A program made the translations under genes and the position numbers. A stretch of DNA of 64,000 nucleotides from Lepus europaeus (taxonomy: Eukaryota; Chordata; Mammalia; Lagomorpha; Leporidae), in the NCBI RefSeq assembly GCF_033115175.1, contig NC_084844.1:76636531-76700530 (forward strand), read 5' to 3'. Positions 11,346 to 22,599 of this stretch are shown here, piece by piece; within the stretch, counting starts at the first letter, position 1, and each line of letters starts with the position of its first letter. The notes under the pieces were generated by a model, which worked only from the letters and a program-made list of their open reading frames with translations, did no database searches and had not been told where the DNA came from.

Positions 11346-13268
11346 GATTATTTTCTTGCTCAGTGACCTCAGCAGATGGCAGTAATTAGGCATGTTAAAT
11401 AAATCATATAAAGAATTGAGATATCAAGGATTAGAACTGCAAATACATGATAAAACACTTTCAACTAAACCTTACATGGTAGACTATGAAAAATATCTGA
11501 AAGGAAATAACCTACAGAACTGTCTGAATGCTTCTATGAATTCTCTTCAAGTTTTTGTTTTCTTATGCTTGAGCATAGGTTCCTCAGGTAAAAACAAACA
11601 TAAGGTGATGTTTTGAAAATGAATTAATTTAGAGATAAAACAAGAAAATATAACTATAAATTTTAATAAATAGAATACAGCATTTTGATAAAACAGAAAC
11701 CATATAAATTAATGTACAATGCAATCATATTTATGCACATGACATGAAGCAAATTTCTTAAATTCCCTGCTTCTCAGATACTATTCTTCTAATCCTAACT
11801 TTTCTATGAAAGTAGCAAACAAGTAGGAAACTAGTTAGAATAGTAAAATATTACAAATATCTACACATATATACTCTGGTTTCTCTTCAGATCATATAAA
11901 TCTTTCGCCTTTTACAAATATCTACACACATACTATTATGAACTATGATCTTGAGCAAGAAATATTTGGTGCCAATTTTGAAAGCATTTCAGAGAATGCT
12001 TAATTTCCAGAATTAAGTACTATTAATCAGAAAGAGAAAATAAAACATCTATAAGGAATGCAACTATGTGAGTCTACCTGAAAATGATCTCATTATAGTT
12101 GGCTATTTATACATTTCAAATGGTGAAAATACTAGGAAGGGGATTATAAAAAAGAACACCTCTGGATCTCAAGAGTACTTTTCAATAAAGTGCAGGGTTG
12201 ACTAGATAAAGTAAATAAGATTAATGCCCCAATTTTCACTTTAACAGGTTATTTTCCAAGCAGAAAGAGATTCTGTAAACAGTTAAAAGTGAACACACAC
12301 ACACACAAAAAAAACTGTTTATAAATTCTATGCAGGATTGTCATATGGCTAGCCTACTGTAGGGGACTACATAGAACCTGAGATCCTTTGTTGATGGATG
12401 TCCAAATGTCAGTCAGTATAGGTCACATCATCTATTGAAACCGATTCTCTGGAGAGAAATTGTTGAAAATAATGTCTCTTCTTTGATAGTGCAGTCCTCT
12501 ATGAAGACTTTCTTTGTCTATCTCTCTTGAGAGCAAATCTCTAAATCTTCTGTTGGAATGGAGAAACAGCAATCATGTTGTTGAATAAGGTTGTTGAAAG
12601 GAATAAGAGTGTATGGCCCTTAAATCTAAGTACTCACCATAGCCTTCACAAATTTGGATTGCAAATTCTAAATTAGTTACAGAATTCTGTTTTAGGCTTG
12701 CTGCTCCTCCCAATACCCCAAACTATTAACATCTCCTGACTTCTGTTTATTCTTTTCCTCTTCTCTCTGCTCCAGCACAATATGTCTTCTTAAATGTCCT
12801 AACACCAATCTCTATAGGCATAGGGGGGTAGCTAGAGGAAATGCACTTATTTATCCCAATTCATTTAACCTAAGGTAAGTTATTTTTAGTTTTATATTTT
12901 ACAATTGTTATAATTTAAAATATTAATGATATATTTAGTGTCATACCAAAGCTAATGAAATTAAGTACAGACTTCTGTTAGAAATTTCCCATTTCTTCTT
13001 CTAACATCAATAAAATGTTGTCAAGCATCAAAGATGGAGGCTGGGTGAAGAAGAGGAAAGAAAGCAGAAAAAAGAAAGAAAACAGTTTCTGAATAATTTG
13101 TTCCATATTTATTTCTTCTTTCAAAACGATACCTACATCTTCTGCTTCCAAATGGCTAATATTTGGCACAACTTGATATGGTATAATGATTTTTCTAGCT
13201 ATTGCTGAAATCTTTATAATTAAATATGCCAGTTAAGAAAACTTGCAAAAATTATTTTTGTTTTCTTA
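11346..13268. other. Unassigned AT-rich sequence
   Basis: About 1.9 kb with no supportable gene. A 17-bp direct repeat TTACAAATATCTACACA occurs at 11851 and 11912. A (CA)n run lies at about 12295-12305. Confidence 0.5.
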
Positions 13269-13269
13269 G

Positions 13270-13622
13270 GTTTAAAGATTTATTTATTTGAAAGGTAGAG
13301 TTGCAGAGGTAGAAGGAGAAGAAGGAGAGAGAAAGAGAGAGTGAGAGAGAGAAAGAGAGAGAATTTTCTACCTGCTGATTTACTTCCTAAATGACTGTAA
13401 CACCCAAGGCTGGGCCAGGCTTAAGCTAAGAGCCAGGAATTTCTCCTGGGTGCCACATGGGTGTCAGGGTCCCAAGAACTCGGGTCATCTTCTGCTACTT
13501 CCTAGATGCTTTGTCAGGGATCTGGATCAGAAGTGAAGCAGCTGGGACACAAACCAGCATCCATATGGGATGCTGGCACTGCAGGTGGTAGCTTAAGTAG
13601 CTATACCAAATGCCAGTTCTTC
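13270..13622 (-). mobile_element. Old C-type SINE
   Basis: Reverse copy: TTAAAGATTTATTTATTTGAAAGG, an expanded GA-rich tract, then AGCTAAGAGCCAGGAATTTCTCC, and CATATGGGATGCTGGCACTGC at the right. The GA tract has grown into a microsatellite at 13318-13362. Confidence 0.75.
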
Positions 13623-14271
13623 AATTTTACTTTAAAAATAGTTAAATATCCCATTAGTTCCAATGTATGGTAATATTAAGTAGAAAGAGTATAGAATACC
13701 TAATGATTTCCAGAATTTACAAGGCTGAGAAAATTTGGATCAATGTAATTAAAATTTTTTCTGTGAGACTTCCAAAAGCTCCATTTTATTACACACTAAT
13801 TTTTCCATATTTTAAGTGTGATAGAAGTTCATTTTTACACTTTCCTGAATTTGATAAATAATGAAATACTTTCTCTGAGGTTTTGAGTAAGGCAATTAAA
13901 ATATATTATTCCATCATTAAATGCATTCAATTTAAAAAGCTGTAATAGTATACAATTATTATCATTTAGCTTGTCAAATAGTTAAATCAAAGTGATAAAA
14001 CAGTGTAAATATCTTGAATGTTGATTATAACTTATCTATGAGCTCTGGAAGAAATACTATTTTTTCAATTTAAAAATATCCTAATATAGTATAATTCATT
14101 GGGAAATTATTCTGTTGAGATGTCTTGCCTAATATACTGCCTAAATGGTAATACTGTGGTCACTAAAAAATCAAACCGTTATCATTATTGATAGAACACA
14201 GAAAAAGCCTTTAAAATATCATCACTTAAAAAATTATAAGACCTAAAATATGATATAACATCTTATCTTAA
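13623..14271. other. Unassigned AT-rich sequence
   Basis: No gene or clear element seen. Confidence 0.45.
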
Positions 14272-14283
14272 AAACCAAATGAA

Positions 14284-14646
14284 TTAGGCAGGCACCGTGG
14301 CTCACTAAGCTAATCCTCCGCCTTGCAGCGCTGGTACACTGGGTTCTAGTCCCGGTCGGGGCACCGGATTCTTTCCCGGCTGCCCCTCTTCCAGGCCAGC
14401 TCTCTGCTGTGACCAGGGAGTGCAGTGGAGGATGGCCCAAGTGCTTGGGCCCTGCACCCCATGGGAGACCAGGAGAAGCACCTGGCTCTTGCCATTGGAT
14501 CAGCGCGGTGCGTCGGTCGCAGCGCACCAGCCGTGCCGGCCATTGGAGGGTGAACCAATGGCAAAGGAAGACCTTTCTCTCTGTCTCTCTCTCTCACTGT
14601 CCACTCTGCCTGTCAAAAAAACAAAAAGAAAAAGAAAAAGAAAAAC
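14284..14646 (+). mobile_element. C-type SINE, young-looking, with TSD
   Basis: Longer subfamily with the extra CAGCGCGGTGCGTCGGTCGCAGCG segment, the CCATTGGAGGGTGAACCAATGG block and an (A)n/AAAAAG tail. It is flanked by AAACCAAATGAA at 14272-14283 and 14647-14658. Confidence 0.93.
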
Positions 14647-14727
14647 AAACCAAATGAAATAATACCATTCAAAAATTTCCAAATATGCAAATATTTCATA
14701 CTGCCAAGTAAATAACCAAATTAATTG

Positions 14728-14793
14728 GCATGTATATGTGGTGCTGGCATCACAAGCAGTGGCTGAACATGTTGAATCACAGTGTCCGCTCCA
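14728..14793 (-). mobile_element. C-type SINE fragment (tRNA-like end)
   Basis: GGTGCTGGCATCACAAGCAGTGGC resembles the reverse of the SINE left end. Only about 65 bp remain. Confidence 0.45.
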
Positions 14794-14844
14794 AACTGCA
14801 AATAATTTTCTTTACATTGAACCCTGGAAATGGTTAAGAATTGG

Positions 14845-14905
14845 TTAGTTCTCACTCTGTCTCTCCCTCTCTGCCAGCCTCCTTTCAACTAAATAAATCT
14901 CTAAG
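14845..14905 (+). mobile_element. C-type SINE fragment (tail)
   Basis: CTCACTCTGTCTCTCCCTCTCTGCC followed by TTTCAACTAAATAAATCTC matches the CT tract and tail of the SINE. Confidence 0.5.
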
Positions 14906-14909
14906 GAAA

Positions 14910-15192
14910 ATAAGATCAGTGCTGTGGTACAATGTGGTGAGCCACTACCTCCAAGTCCCAGCTGCTCCACTTCTATTCCAGCTCCTTGCTAATGTGACTG
15001 GGAAAGCAGTGGAAAATGACTTAATACTTTGGCTCCTGTCACCCCATGGGTGACCCAGATCATTGAGTTTCTGGCTCCTGGTTTCAGCCTGGCCCAGCCT
15101 GTTGCAGCCATTTGAGGATGGATGGATGATGGATGATCAATTTATCTCTCTTCCTTCCTCCCTCCCTGTCATTCTGCTATTCAAATAGATAG
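14910..15192 (+). mobile_element. Old C-type SINE
   Basis: GATCAGTGCTGTGGTACAATG start, CAAGTCCCAGCTGCTCCACTTC, TTCCAGCTCCTTGCTAATGTG, then a CT tract and CTATTCAAATAGATAG tail. Older subfamily. Confidence 0.7.
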
Positions 15193-15197
15193 AATAC

Positions 15198-15372
15198 AAC
15201 TTTTTAATTTTATTATTATTATTATTATTATTATTATGAGAGAGAGAGAGACAGACAGACAAACTGACTCTATCTACTGGTTCGTTCACCAAATAGCTTC
15301 AATGGACAGAGCTTGGCCTGTCTGAAGCTAGGAGCCAGCAGCTTCTTCTGGGCACAGGAGACCAAGTACATT
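15198..15372 (-). mobile_element. C-type SINE, 5'-truncated, with (TTA)n expansion
   Basis: Reverse copy that ends after GGAGACCAAGTACA. The tail side has expanded into a (TTA)n microsatellite at about 15209-15237, followed by GAGAGAGAGAGACAGACAGAC. Confidence 0.65.
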
Positions 15373-16253
15373 ATTTAGCACATAGAATAAGTACCAGGTA
15401 TTATTGTTAGTATTGAAAGAAACTACAGAAATAAACTAGGCAATAAGCTTTAAATTGCAAATTGACATTAAGAAGTCTAATATGAATTTTCTATGTTTAT
15501 GAAAATAGTCTAAATTTTCTCACCACTAGCTTTATACTCAATAAAATATTTTGACCTTATATCAAAAATAAATACATAAATGTTCTCATAAAAATTAATT
15601 GCTGTATTCTAAGATCCCTCTAATTCTAAATGTCTGTGACTGTTAAATCATTAGCATTTATTGACTTCTTTTCACCTAAGAAAGCATCATAATTCACAAT
15701 TACTTGACTTTTACATGTCAATACATGCTTTTGCAAGAGTCATATAATGTATGTAGGGTATATACCTTGCTTCCAGTAAAGTTGCCATGCTTAGTCCTGT
15801 AAGCCATGAACAAGACAGTTTCAATTCTTCAGCATTCCACACAGCTGTAAATTCCAGTAGCATAGCAGAGGTATTATCAGTATATACAAAAGAAGATAGA
15901 GGTTTACAAAATTTTTGGAAAGGCATTAGTATAGTAAATAAATATATTTATTTCTAAAGTTATTTATAACATTTGAATATTTAGAACAGGAAAACTAAGC
16001 ATGTCCTGGCCAATATAGAACTCATTTTCCATCCTATGATATCAAAATAATTGGGGTTATAAGGAAAAAATAAAGTCACACATGCAGAAATTTTAAGCAA
16101 AACAGAATATAGACATTGTATTTGTGTCTTCTATAATCAAACACATAACAACATACAATATTCCAGTAAATGATTTCTGAATATTTTCACATTTCATTGA
16201 TGAATGAATTTCCTTTTCGCTGTACAGCAGTATTTCCCCTTCCCATACAAGTG
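15373..16253. other. Unassigned AT-rich sequence
   Basis: No gene or recognisable element. Confidence 0.45.
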
Positions 16254-16269
16254 AAAATGATGTTTCTTT

Positions 16270-16600
16270 TTTTTTTAAGATTTATTCTGTTTATTTGAAA
16301 GACAGAGCCACAGACAGAGGTAGAGACAGAGAGAAAGAGGTCTTCCATCTGCTGGCTCACTCCCTAGATGACTGCAATGGCCGGAGCTATGCCAATCCGA
16401 AGCCAGGAGCCAGGAGCCTCCTCCAGGTCTCCCACATGGGTACAGGGGCCCAAGGACTTGAGCCATCCTCCACTGCCATCCCAGACCACAGCAGAGAGCC
16501 AGACCAGAAGAAGAGCAGCTGGGATTAGAACCAGTGCACACATGGGATGCTGGTGCTCCAGGGCAAGGTGTCAACCCACTGAGCCACAGCGCTGGCCCCA
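16270..16600 (-). mobile_element. C-type SINE with 16-bp TSD
   Basis: Reverse copy from TTTTTTTTAAGATTTATTC to GAGCCACAGCGCTGGCC. A perfect duplication AAAATGATGTTTCTTT flanks it (16254-16269 and 16601-16616). Confidence 0.93.
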
Positions 16601-16616
16601 AAAATGATGTTTCTTT

Positions 16617-17219
16617 AAAATAAATTGATGAAGTAATTCTGTAAAATATATGAATGTTAATTAATCTATCAGAATTTATTTACATACAGACACACAGAAA
16701 ATAAGTGCTTTTACATCTTATACTGATCATGACAGTACAGAACCTGATATACTGTGCAAAGTATTCTACAGTTATTTACAATCCCTATTGGCTTACATAT
16801 GGGATAATCTGCTTGGTTAGAGAACTTCCCAGCATCTTTTACCTACACAGCATTTAACATTAGCTTCTTGAACCCCTCCACTTCTCTTCTTCCTTACCCT
16901 GAGCCCCAATCAATACAGGAACATGGCTATGGAATCACTCTTTTGCTGAGTTCTGGGAAGATGAAGAAATTAATGAGGAAAGAGAATTGTAAACAAAGAC
17001 CAAGACAAACCACAGAAGGTCAGGGAAGTCATCTGACCAAGTGAACTACATGCTCTGTCTTTTAATGCTTTTCTTTTCTTGCTTAAAAAGAGATCAAGGC
17101 TATTGCTATCTTTGATAACTAAGGAGAAGATATCCAAAATGCTCAAGAAAAGTGAGTCAATAAGACACCGGAGCTAAGACAAAATCCCAGAAAATGGGAT
17201 ACTCACAGAGGCCAGATTT
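16617..17219. other. Unassigned sequence upstream of L1-A
   Basis: No gene seen. The exact 5' boundary of L1-A lies somewhere in about 17100-17230, because the upstream part diverges from the 5'UTR of the composite element. Confidence 0.4.
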
Positions 17220-17489
17220 CAACTACCCTCAACTCCACTCCCAACTGAGTCAAAAAAAAAAAAAAAAAGAGAGAGAGAGAGAGAGCCAGCAAGGAGCAAG
17301 TGAGTGAGCAATCTGGGAGAGTCGCTCTTTACACAGCCTTAAACCTGAAGAAGCAAGCATAGCTCTCTGGCCACACCCATCACAGCCCCTAAGGATTCAA
17401 CAAAGCAGACAGCTCACTTAGAGGCATAGTATAACGAGAAAAAAAACCACAGCAAAAAAAAAAAAAAACCACCATAAATTATCTCCAAC

Positions 17490-18515
17490 ATGCCAAACAA
17501 CAAACATAGAAGCTGAGGTAACAAGAGCAAGGAAGACACTATGACGCCCCCAAGTGAACAAGACACGCCAATGCAAGATTATGAAGATGAAGAGATAGAG
17601 GAAATGCAAGAAGCAGATCTCAAAAAATTGATAAGAACATTAAGAAGTTCTCAAAAACAAATTCCTGAACTACAGAAATCCTTAATGGACAAGATAGAAA
17701 ATCTCTCTTGTGAAAATGAAATATTAAGGAGGAATCAAAATGAAATGAAACAACTAGTAGAACAGGAAACTGAGATAGTGACCAAAAACCACAATGAAAT
17801 GAAGAACTCAATAGATCAAATGGCAAACACATTAGAGAGCCTTAAAAACAGAATGGGTGAAGCAGAAGAGAGAATATCAGAATTAGAAGACAGAGAACAG
17901 GAAAGGAAACAGTCAAATCAAAGAAAAGAAGAAGAAATCAGAAATCTAAAAAATACTGTCAGGAATCTACAGGATACTATTAAAAAACCCAACATTCGGG
18001 TTCTAGGAGTTCCTGAAGGCATGGAAAGGGAGAAAGGATTAGAAGGCCTTTTTAGTGAGATACTAGCAGAAAATTTCCCAGGTTTGGAGAAGGACAGAGA
18101 CATCCTAGTACAGGAAGATCATAGAACCCCTAATAAACATGATCAAAAGAGATCCTCACCACGACACGTCGTAATCAAACTCACCACAGTGAAACACAAA
18201 GAAAAGATCCTAAAATGTGCAAGAGAGAAATGCCAGATTACTCTCAGAGGATCTCCAATTAGACTTACAGCTGACTTCTCATCAGAAACCCTACAAGCCA
18301 GGAGAGAATGGCGAGATATAGCCCAGGTACTAAGAAAAACTGCCAGCCCAGAATATTATATCCTGCAAAGCTCTCATTTGTGAATGAAGGTGAAATAAAG
18401 ACCTTTCACAGCAAACAGAAATTGAAAGAATTTGTCGCCACTCGTCCAGCCCTGCAAAAGATGCTTAAAGATGTGTTACATACAGAAACACGGTCACCAA
18501 TATGAAAGAAGGTAA
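17490..18515 (+). pseudogene. L1-A ORF1 (RNA-binding protein), inactivated
   Basis: Encodes the L1 ORF1 chaperone, which coats L1 RNA in the cytoplasmic RNP. Compared with the intact ORF1 at 24330-25391, the conserved start (ATGCCAAACAACAAACA) is present. However, codon 9 is TGA (17514), and translation could only restart at the ATG of 17541. A 4-nt deletion near 18335 shifts the frame just before the segment corresponding to NCQPRILYPAKLSF. About 8 nt are lost near 18490, close to the natural stop. The coiled coil (about residues 40-150) and the RRM segment with NIRVLGVPEG are otherwise well preserved. No function as a full-length protein is expected. Confidence 0.93.
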
Positions 18516-21186
18516 AGGAAGGAAACCTCACAGCAAAAGACCACAAGAATCTCAAACCAGATATTAGAAAATATCTTTGGCAAATGGCAGGGCAAAGTTA
18601 CTCCTTCTCAATAGTCACATTGAATGTTAATGGCTTGAACTGTCCAGTTAAAAGACACCGATTGGCTGATTGGGTTAAGGAACAAAACCCATCTTTTTGC
18701 TGCTTACAAGAAACTCATCTTTCCAACAATGATCCATACAGGCTGAAAGTGAAAGGCTGGAAAAAGATATACCATGCCAACAGAAATGAAAAAAGAGCGG
18801 GCGTAGCCATCTTAATATCGGACAACATAAACTTTACCACAAAAACTGTCAGGAGAGACAAAGAGGAGCACTATTTAATGATTAAGGGATCCATTCAACA
18901 GGAAGATATAACAATTATCAATGTATATGCACCTAATCACAGGGCACCAGCTTATTTAAAAGACTTGCTAAGGGACTTAAAGGGAGACTTAGACCCCAAT
19001 ACAATAGTACTGGGGGACTTCAATACTCCACTCTCAGAGATAGACAGATCAACAGGACAGAAGATCAACAAGGAGACAGAGGATTTAAATGACACTATAG
19101 CCCAAATGGATCTAACAGATATCTACAGAACATTTCCTCCTACATCTAAGGACTTTACATTCTTCTCAGCAGTATATGGAACCTTCTCTAGGATTGACCA
19201 CATACTAGGCCATAAAGCAAGTCTCAGCAAATTCAAAAGAATTAGAATCATACCATGCAACTTCTCAGACCACAAAGGAATGAAATTGGAAATTAGCAAC
19301 TTGGGAATCCCCAGAGCACGTGCAAACACATGGAGATTGAACAACATGGTCCTGAATGAACAATGGGTCATAGAAGAAATTAAAAGAGAAATCAAAAATT
19401 TTCTGGAAGTAAATGAGGATAACAGCACAACATACCAAAACCTATGGGATACAACAAAAGCAGTGTTAAGAGGAAATTTTATATCAATAGGTGCCTACAT
19501 CAAGAAATTGGAGAGGCACCAAATAGATGAGCTTTCAAGTCATCTCAAGGATCTAGAAAATCTGCAGCAAACCAAACCCAAACCCAAACCCAGTAGAAGA
19601 AGGGAAATAATTAAAATCAAAGAAGAAATCAACAGGATTGAATTCAAAAAAACATTACAAAAAATCAGCCAAATGAGGAGCTGGTTTTTTGAAAAAATAA
19701 ACAAAATTGATACCCCATTGGCACAACTAACTAAAAAAAGAAGAGAAAAGACCCAAATCAATAGGATCAGAGATGAAAAAGGAAACATAACAACAGACAC
19801 CACAGAAATAAAAAGAATCATCAGAGATTACTACAAGGACTTGTATGCCAGCAAACAGGGAAATCTATCAGAAATGGACAGATTCTTGGACACATACAAC
19901 CTACCTAAATTGAGCCAGGAAGACATAGAAAACCTAAACAGACCCATAACTGACACAGAAATTGAAACAGTAATAAAGGCCCTCCCAACAAAGAAAAGCC
20001 CAGGACCAGATGGATTCACTGCTGAGTTCTACCAGACATTTAGAGAAGAACTAACTCCAATTCTTCTCAAACTATTCAGAACAATCGAAAAAGAGGGAAT
20101 CCTCCCAAATTCTTTCTATGAAGCCAGCATCACCTTAATTCCTAAGCTGGAAAAAGATGCAGCATTGAAAGAGAATTACAGACCAATATCCCTGATGAAC
20201 ATAGATGCAAAAATCCTCAATAAAATTCTGGCCAATAGAATGCAACAACACATCAGAAAGATCATCCACCCAGACCAAGTGGGATTTATCCCTGGTATGC
20301 AGGGATGGTTCAACGTTCACAAAACAATCAACGTAATACACTACATTAACAGGCTGCAGAAGAAAAACCATATGATTCTCTCAATAGACGCAGAGAAAGC
20401 ATTTGATAAAATACAACACCCTTTCATGATGAAAACTCTAAGCAAACTGGGTATGGAAGGAACATTCCTCAATACAATCAAAGCAATATATGAAAAACCC
20501 ACGGCCAACATCCTATTGAATGGGGAAAAGTTGGAAGCATTTCCGCTGAGATCTGGTACCAGACAGGGATGCCCACTCTCACCACTGCTATTCAATATAG
20601 TTCTGGAAGTTTTAGCCAGAGGTATTAGGCAAGAAAAAGAAATTAAAGGGATACAAATTAGGAAGGAAGAACTCAAACTGTACCTCTTTGCAGATGATAT
20701 GATTCTTTATTTAGGGGACCCAAAGAACTCTACTAAGAGACTACTGGAACTCATCGAAGAGTTTGGCAAAGTAGCAGGATATAAAATCAATCCACAAAAA
20801 TCAACAGCCTTTGTATACACAGGCAATGCCACGGCTGAGGAAGAACTCCTAAGATCAATCCCATTCGCAATAGCTACAAAAACAATCAAATACCTTGGAA
20901 TAAACTTAACCAAGGACGTTAAAGATCTCTACGATGAAAACTACAAAACCTTAAAGAAAGAAATAGAAGAGGATACCAAAAAATGGAGAAATCTTCCATG
21001 CTCATGGATTGGAAGAATCAATATCATCAAAATGTCTATTCTCCCAAAAGTAATTTATACATTCAATGCAATACCAATCAAGATACCGAAGACATTCTTC
21101 TCAGATCTGGAAAAAATAATGCTGAAATTCATATGGAGACACAAAAGACCTCGAATAGCCAAAGCAATCTTTTTTTTTTTTTTTTT

Positions 21187-21650
21187 AACTTTTATTTAAT
21201 GAATATAAATTTCCAGTGTACAGCTTATGGATTACAATGGCTTCACCCCCCCATAACTTCCCTCCCACCCACAACCCTCCCCTCTCCCGCTCCCTCTCCC
21301 CTTCCATTTGCATCAAGATTCACTTTCAATTCTCTTTATATACAGAAGATCAATTTAGTATAAAGATTTCAACAGTTTGCACCCACATAGAAACACAAAG
21401 TGAAACATACTGTTTGAGTACTAGTTACAGCATTAAATCACAATGTACAGCACATTAAGGACAGAGATCCCACCTGAGGAGCAAGTGCACAGTGGCTCCT
21501 GTTGTTGACCCAACAAATTGACACTCTAGTTTATGGCGCCAGTAACCATCCTAGGCTGTCGTCATGAGTTGCCAAGGCTATGGAAGCCTTCCAAGTTCGC
21601 CGACTCTGATCATATTTAGACAAGGTCATAAAAGACAGGTTGAGGATAGT
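21187..21650 (-). mobile_element. L1 3'UTR of the composite element
   Basis: Read on the - strand, this part aligns with the end of L1-A's 3'UTR: GGCTTCCATAGCC, GGCAACTCATGAC, CAACAGGAGCCACTGTGCAC, the GGGAGAGGGAGCGGGAGAGG purine block, CCATAAGCTGTAC, and the ATTCATTAAATAAAAGTT end. Unlike L1-A and the copy at 62424, it has only one unit of the AATGCTRTAACTAGTACT...ATCTTCTGTATATAAAG segment. It supplies the poly-A end needed for L1-type mobilisation. Confidence 0.88.
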
Positions 21651-21859
21651 AACCAATGATCCTAAGAGTGGCATTTACCAGGTTTGAACAATTATACAGC
21701 ATTAAGTGGGGAAGAGGACCATCAGGACACACATGTTGGGAGTAGAGCCATTGGTGGTAGAGTAGAGGTTATGATTACAAAGGAATGAGGCCCAAGTGCA
21801 CTAGACAAGGCCTAGAACAAAGCACAGAGTCATTATTAGAGGAGCTAAGAAAGGTGCTG

Positions 21860-22560
21860 TCTAAGCTACAATTAAGTTTTCTGATTGAGAGGCAAATAGA
21901 ACCTGATAGAAGGGGCTTGATAATAATCTGGTGGGCTTTAGGCCTTGTAAATTCAGAGGCCCAGACCTATCTATCTCTTCACATGGGGTATATCCTAAGG
22001 GAGGTGTGAACCTCCTAGGGGAAGGCACTCTGTTGACTTTCATTACTTGGCTGGCCTGGGAGGAGAGCTGGCCAGGTAAAGGCAGGTGGCATCTCTAACA
22101 AGAAATTTACAATTCTGCCTGCAATGTTGCTGACCCTACTTGACCATCCCCTCAGCTGCAGTGGTCACTTTGGAAGTTGGGCTGAGTGAAGGGCTTTTCA
22201 GCTTAGAGCCAATAAGATCTGTGGCTCTGACCTGGGCATCCTTTGACTCCAGGGCAGGTCCATTTCCAGTGATCCAACTCTTGGCAGAGCTGCCAGGGCT
22301 CTTCACAAGCTGACTTCTGCTGAAGCCCAGGCTTACCACATTGAAAGCCACTGCAGTGGACTGGCCTGTTGGGTCTCCTTGAGGGTAGATCACTGTACAG
22401 ATCAGCCATTAATAGGCCTGCCACCCATTGCTTCTGATGCCTAGCTTTCTTTTCCTCCTGGTTTGTGTTAAAGCAGACCAGAGGATGCAAGTCAAGGGAG
22501 TGCCCGTTTCCCATCTCTAATCTTCAGTGGCCTGAACTACAAGTCTATAGTCACAGGCAT
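21860..22560 (-). pseudogene. Class-I-ERV-like gag nucleocapsid/protease remnant inside the composite
   Basis: On the - strand, one open stretch (22514-22203) contains FQCGKPG followed by CQELDHWKWTCP. This resembles the two degraded CCHC zinc knuckles at the end of a gammaretrovirus-like Gag. Downstream, a VNFLL string (about 22105) is placed where a retroviral protease active site would follow, but the DTGA residues are lost through a small deletion. RRFTPPLGYTP (about 22010) fits the post-active-site region. Several stops and frame changes prevent expression. No reverse transcriptase or envelope was seen. The family assignment rests on motif recognition by eye only. Confidence 0.6.
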
Positions 22561-22599
22561 GTTCTGTAGTAGTTTTTCCAAGGTAGACAATGCCCATGA

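Noticed and set aside
11851..11930. 17-bp direct repeat TTACAAATATCTACACA as a TSD of an insertion
   Set aside because: Only 44 bp lie between the repeats, with no poly-A or element, so local duplication is more likely.
15209..15237. (TTA)n run as a regulatory element
   Set aside because: A simple microsatellite grown from a SINE tail.
17541..18383. 280-codon frame as a host coiled-coil protein
   Set aside because: It is L1 ORF1 with an upstream nonsense codon and a downstream frameshift, clear from comparison with the intact copy at 24330-25391.
18584..21199. 871-codon open frame as an active reverse transcriptase gene
   Set aside because: It is the 5' two thirds of L1-A ORF2, cut by the composite. 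The last few codons are read from the T tract of the insertion, and the rest of ORF2 has three frame changes.
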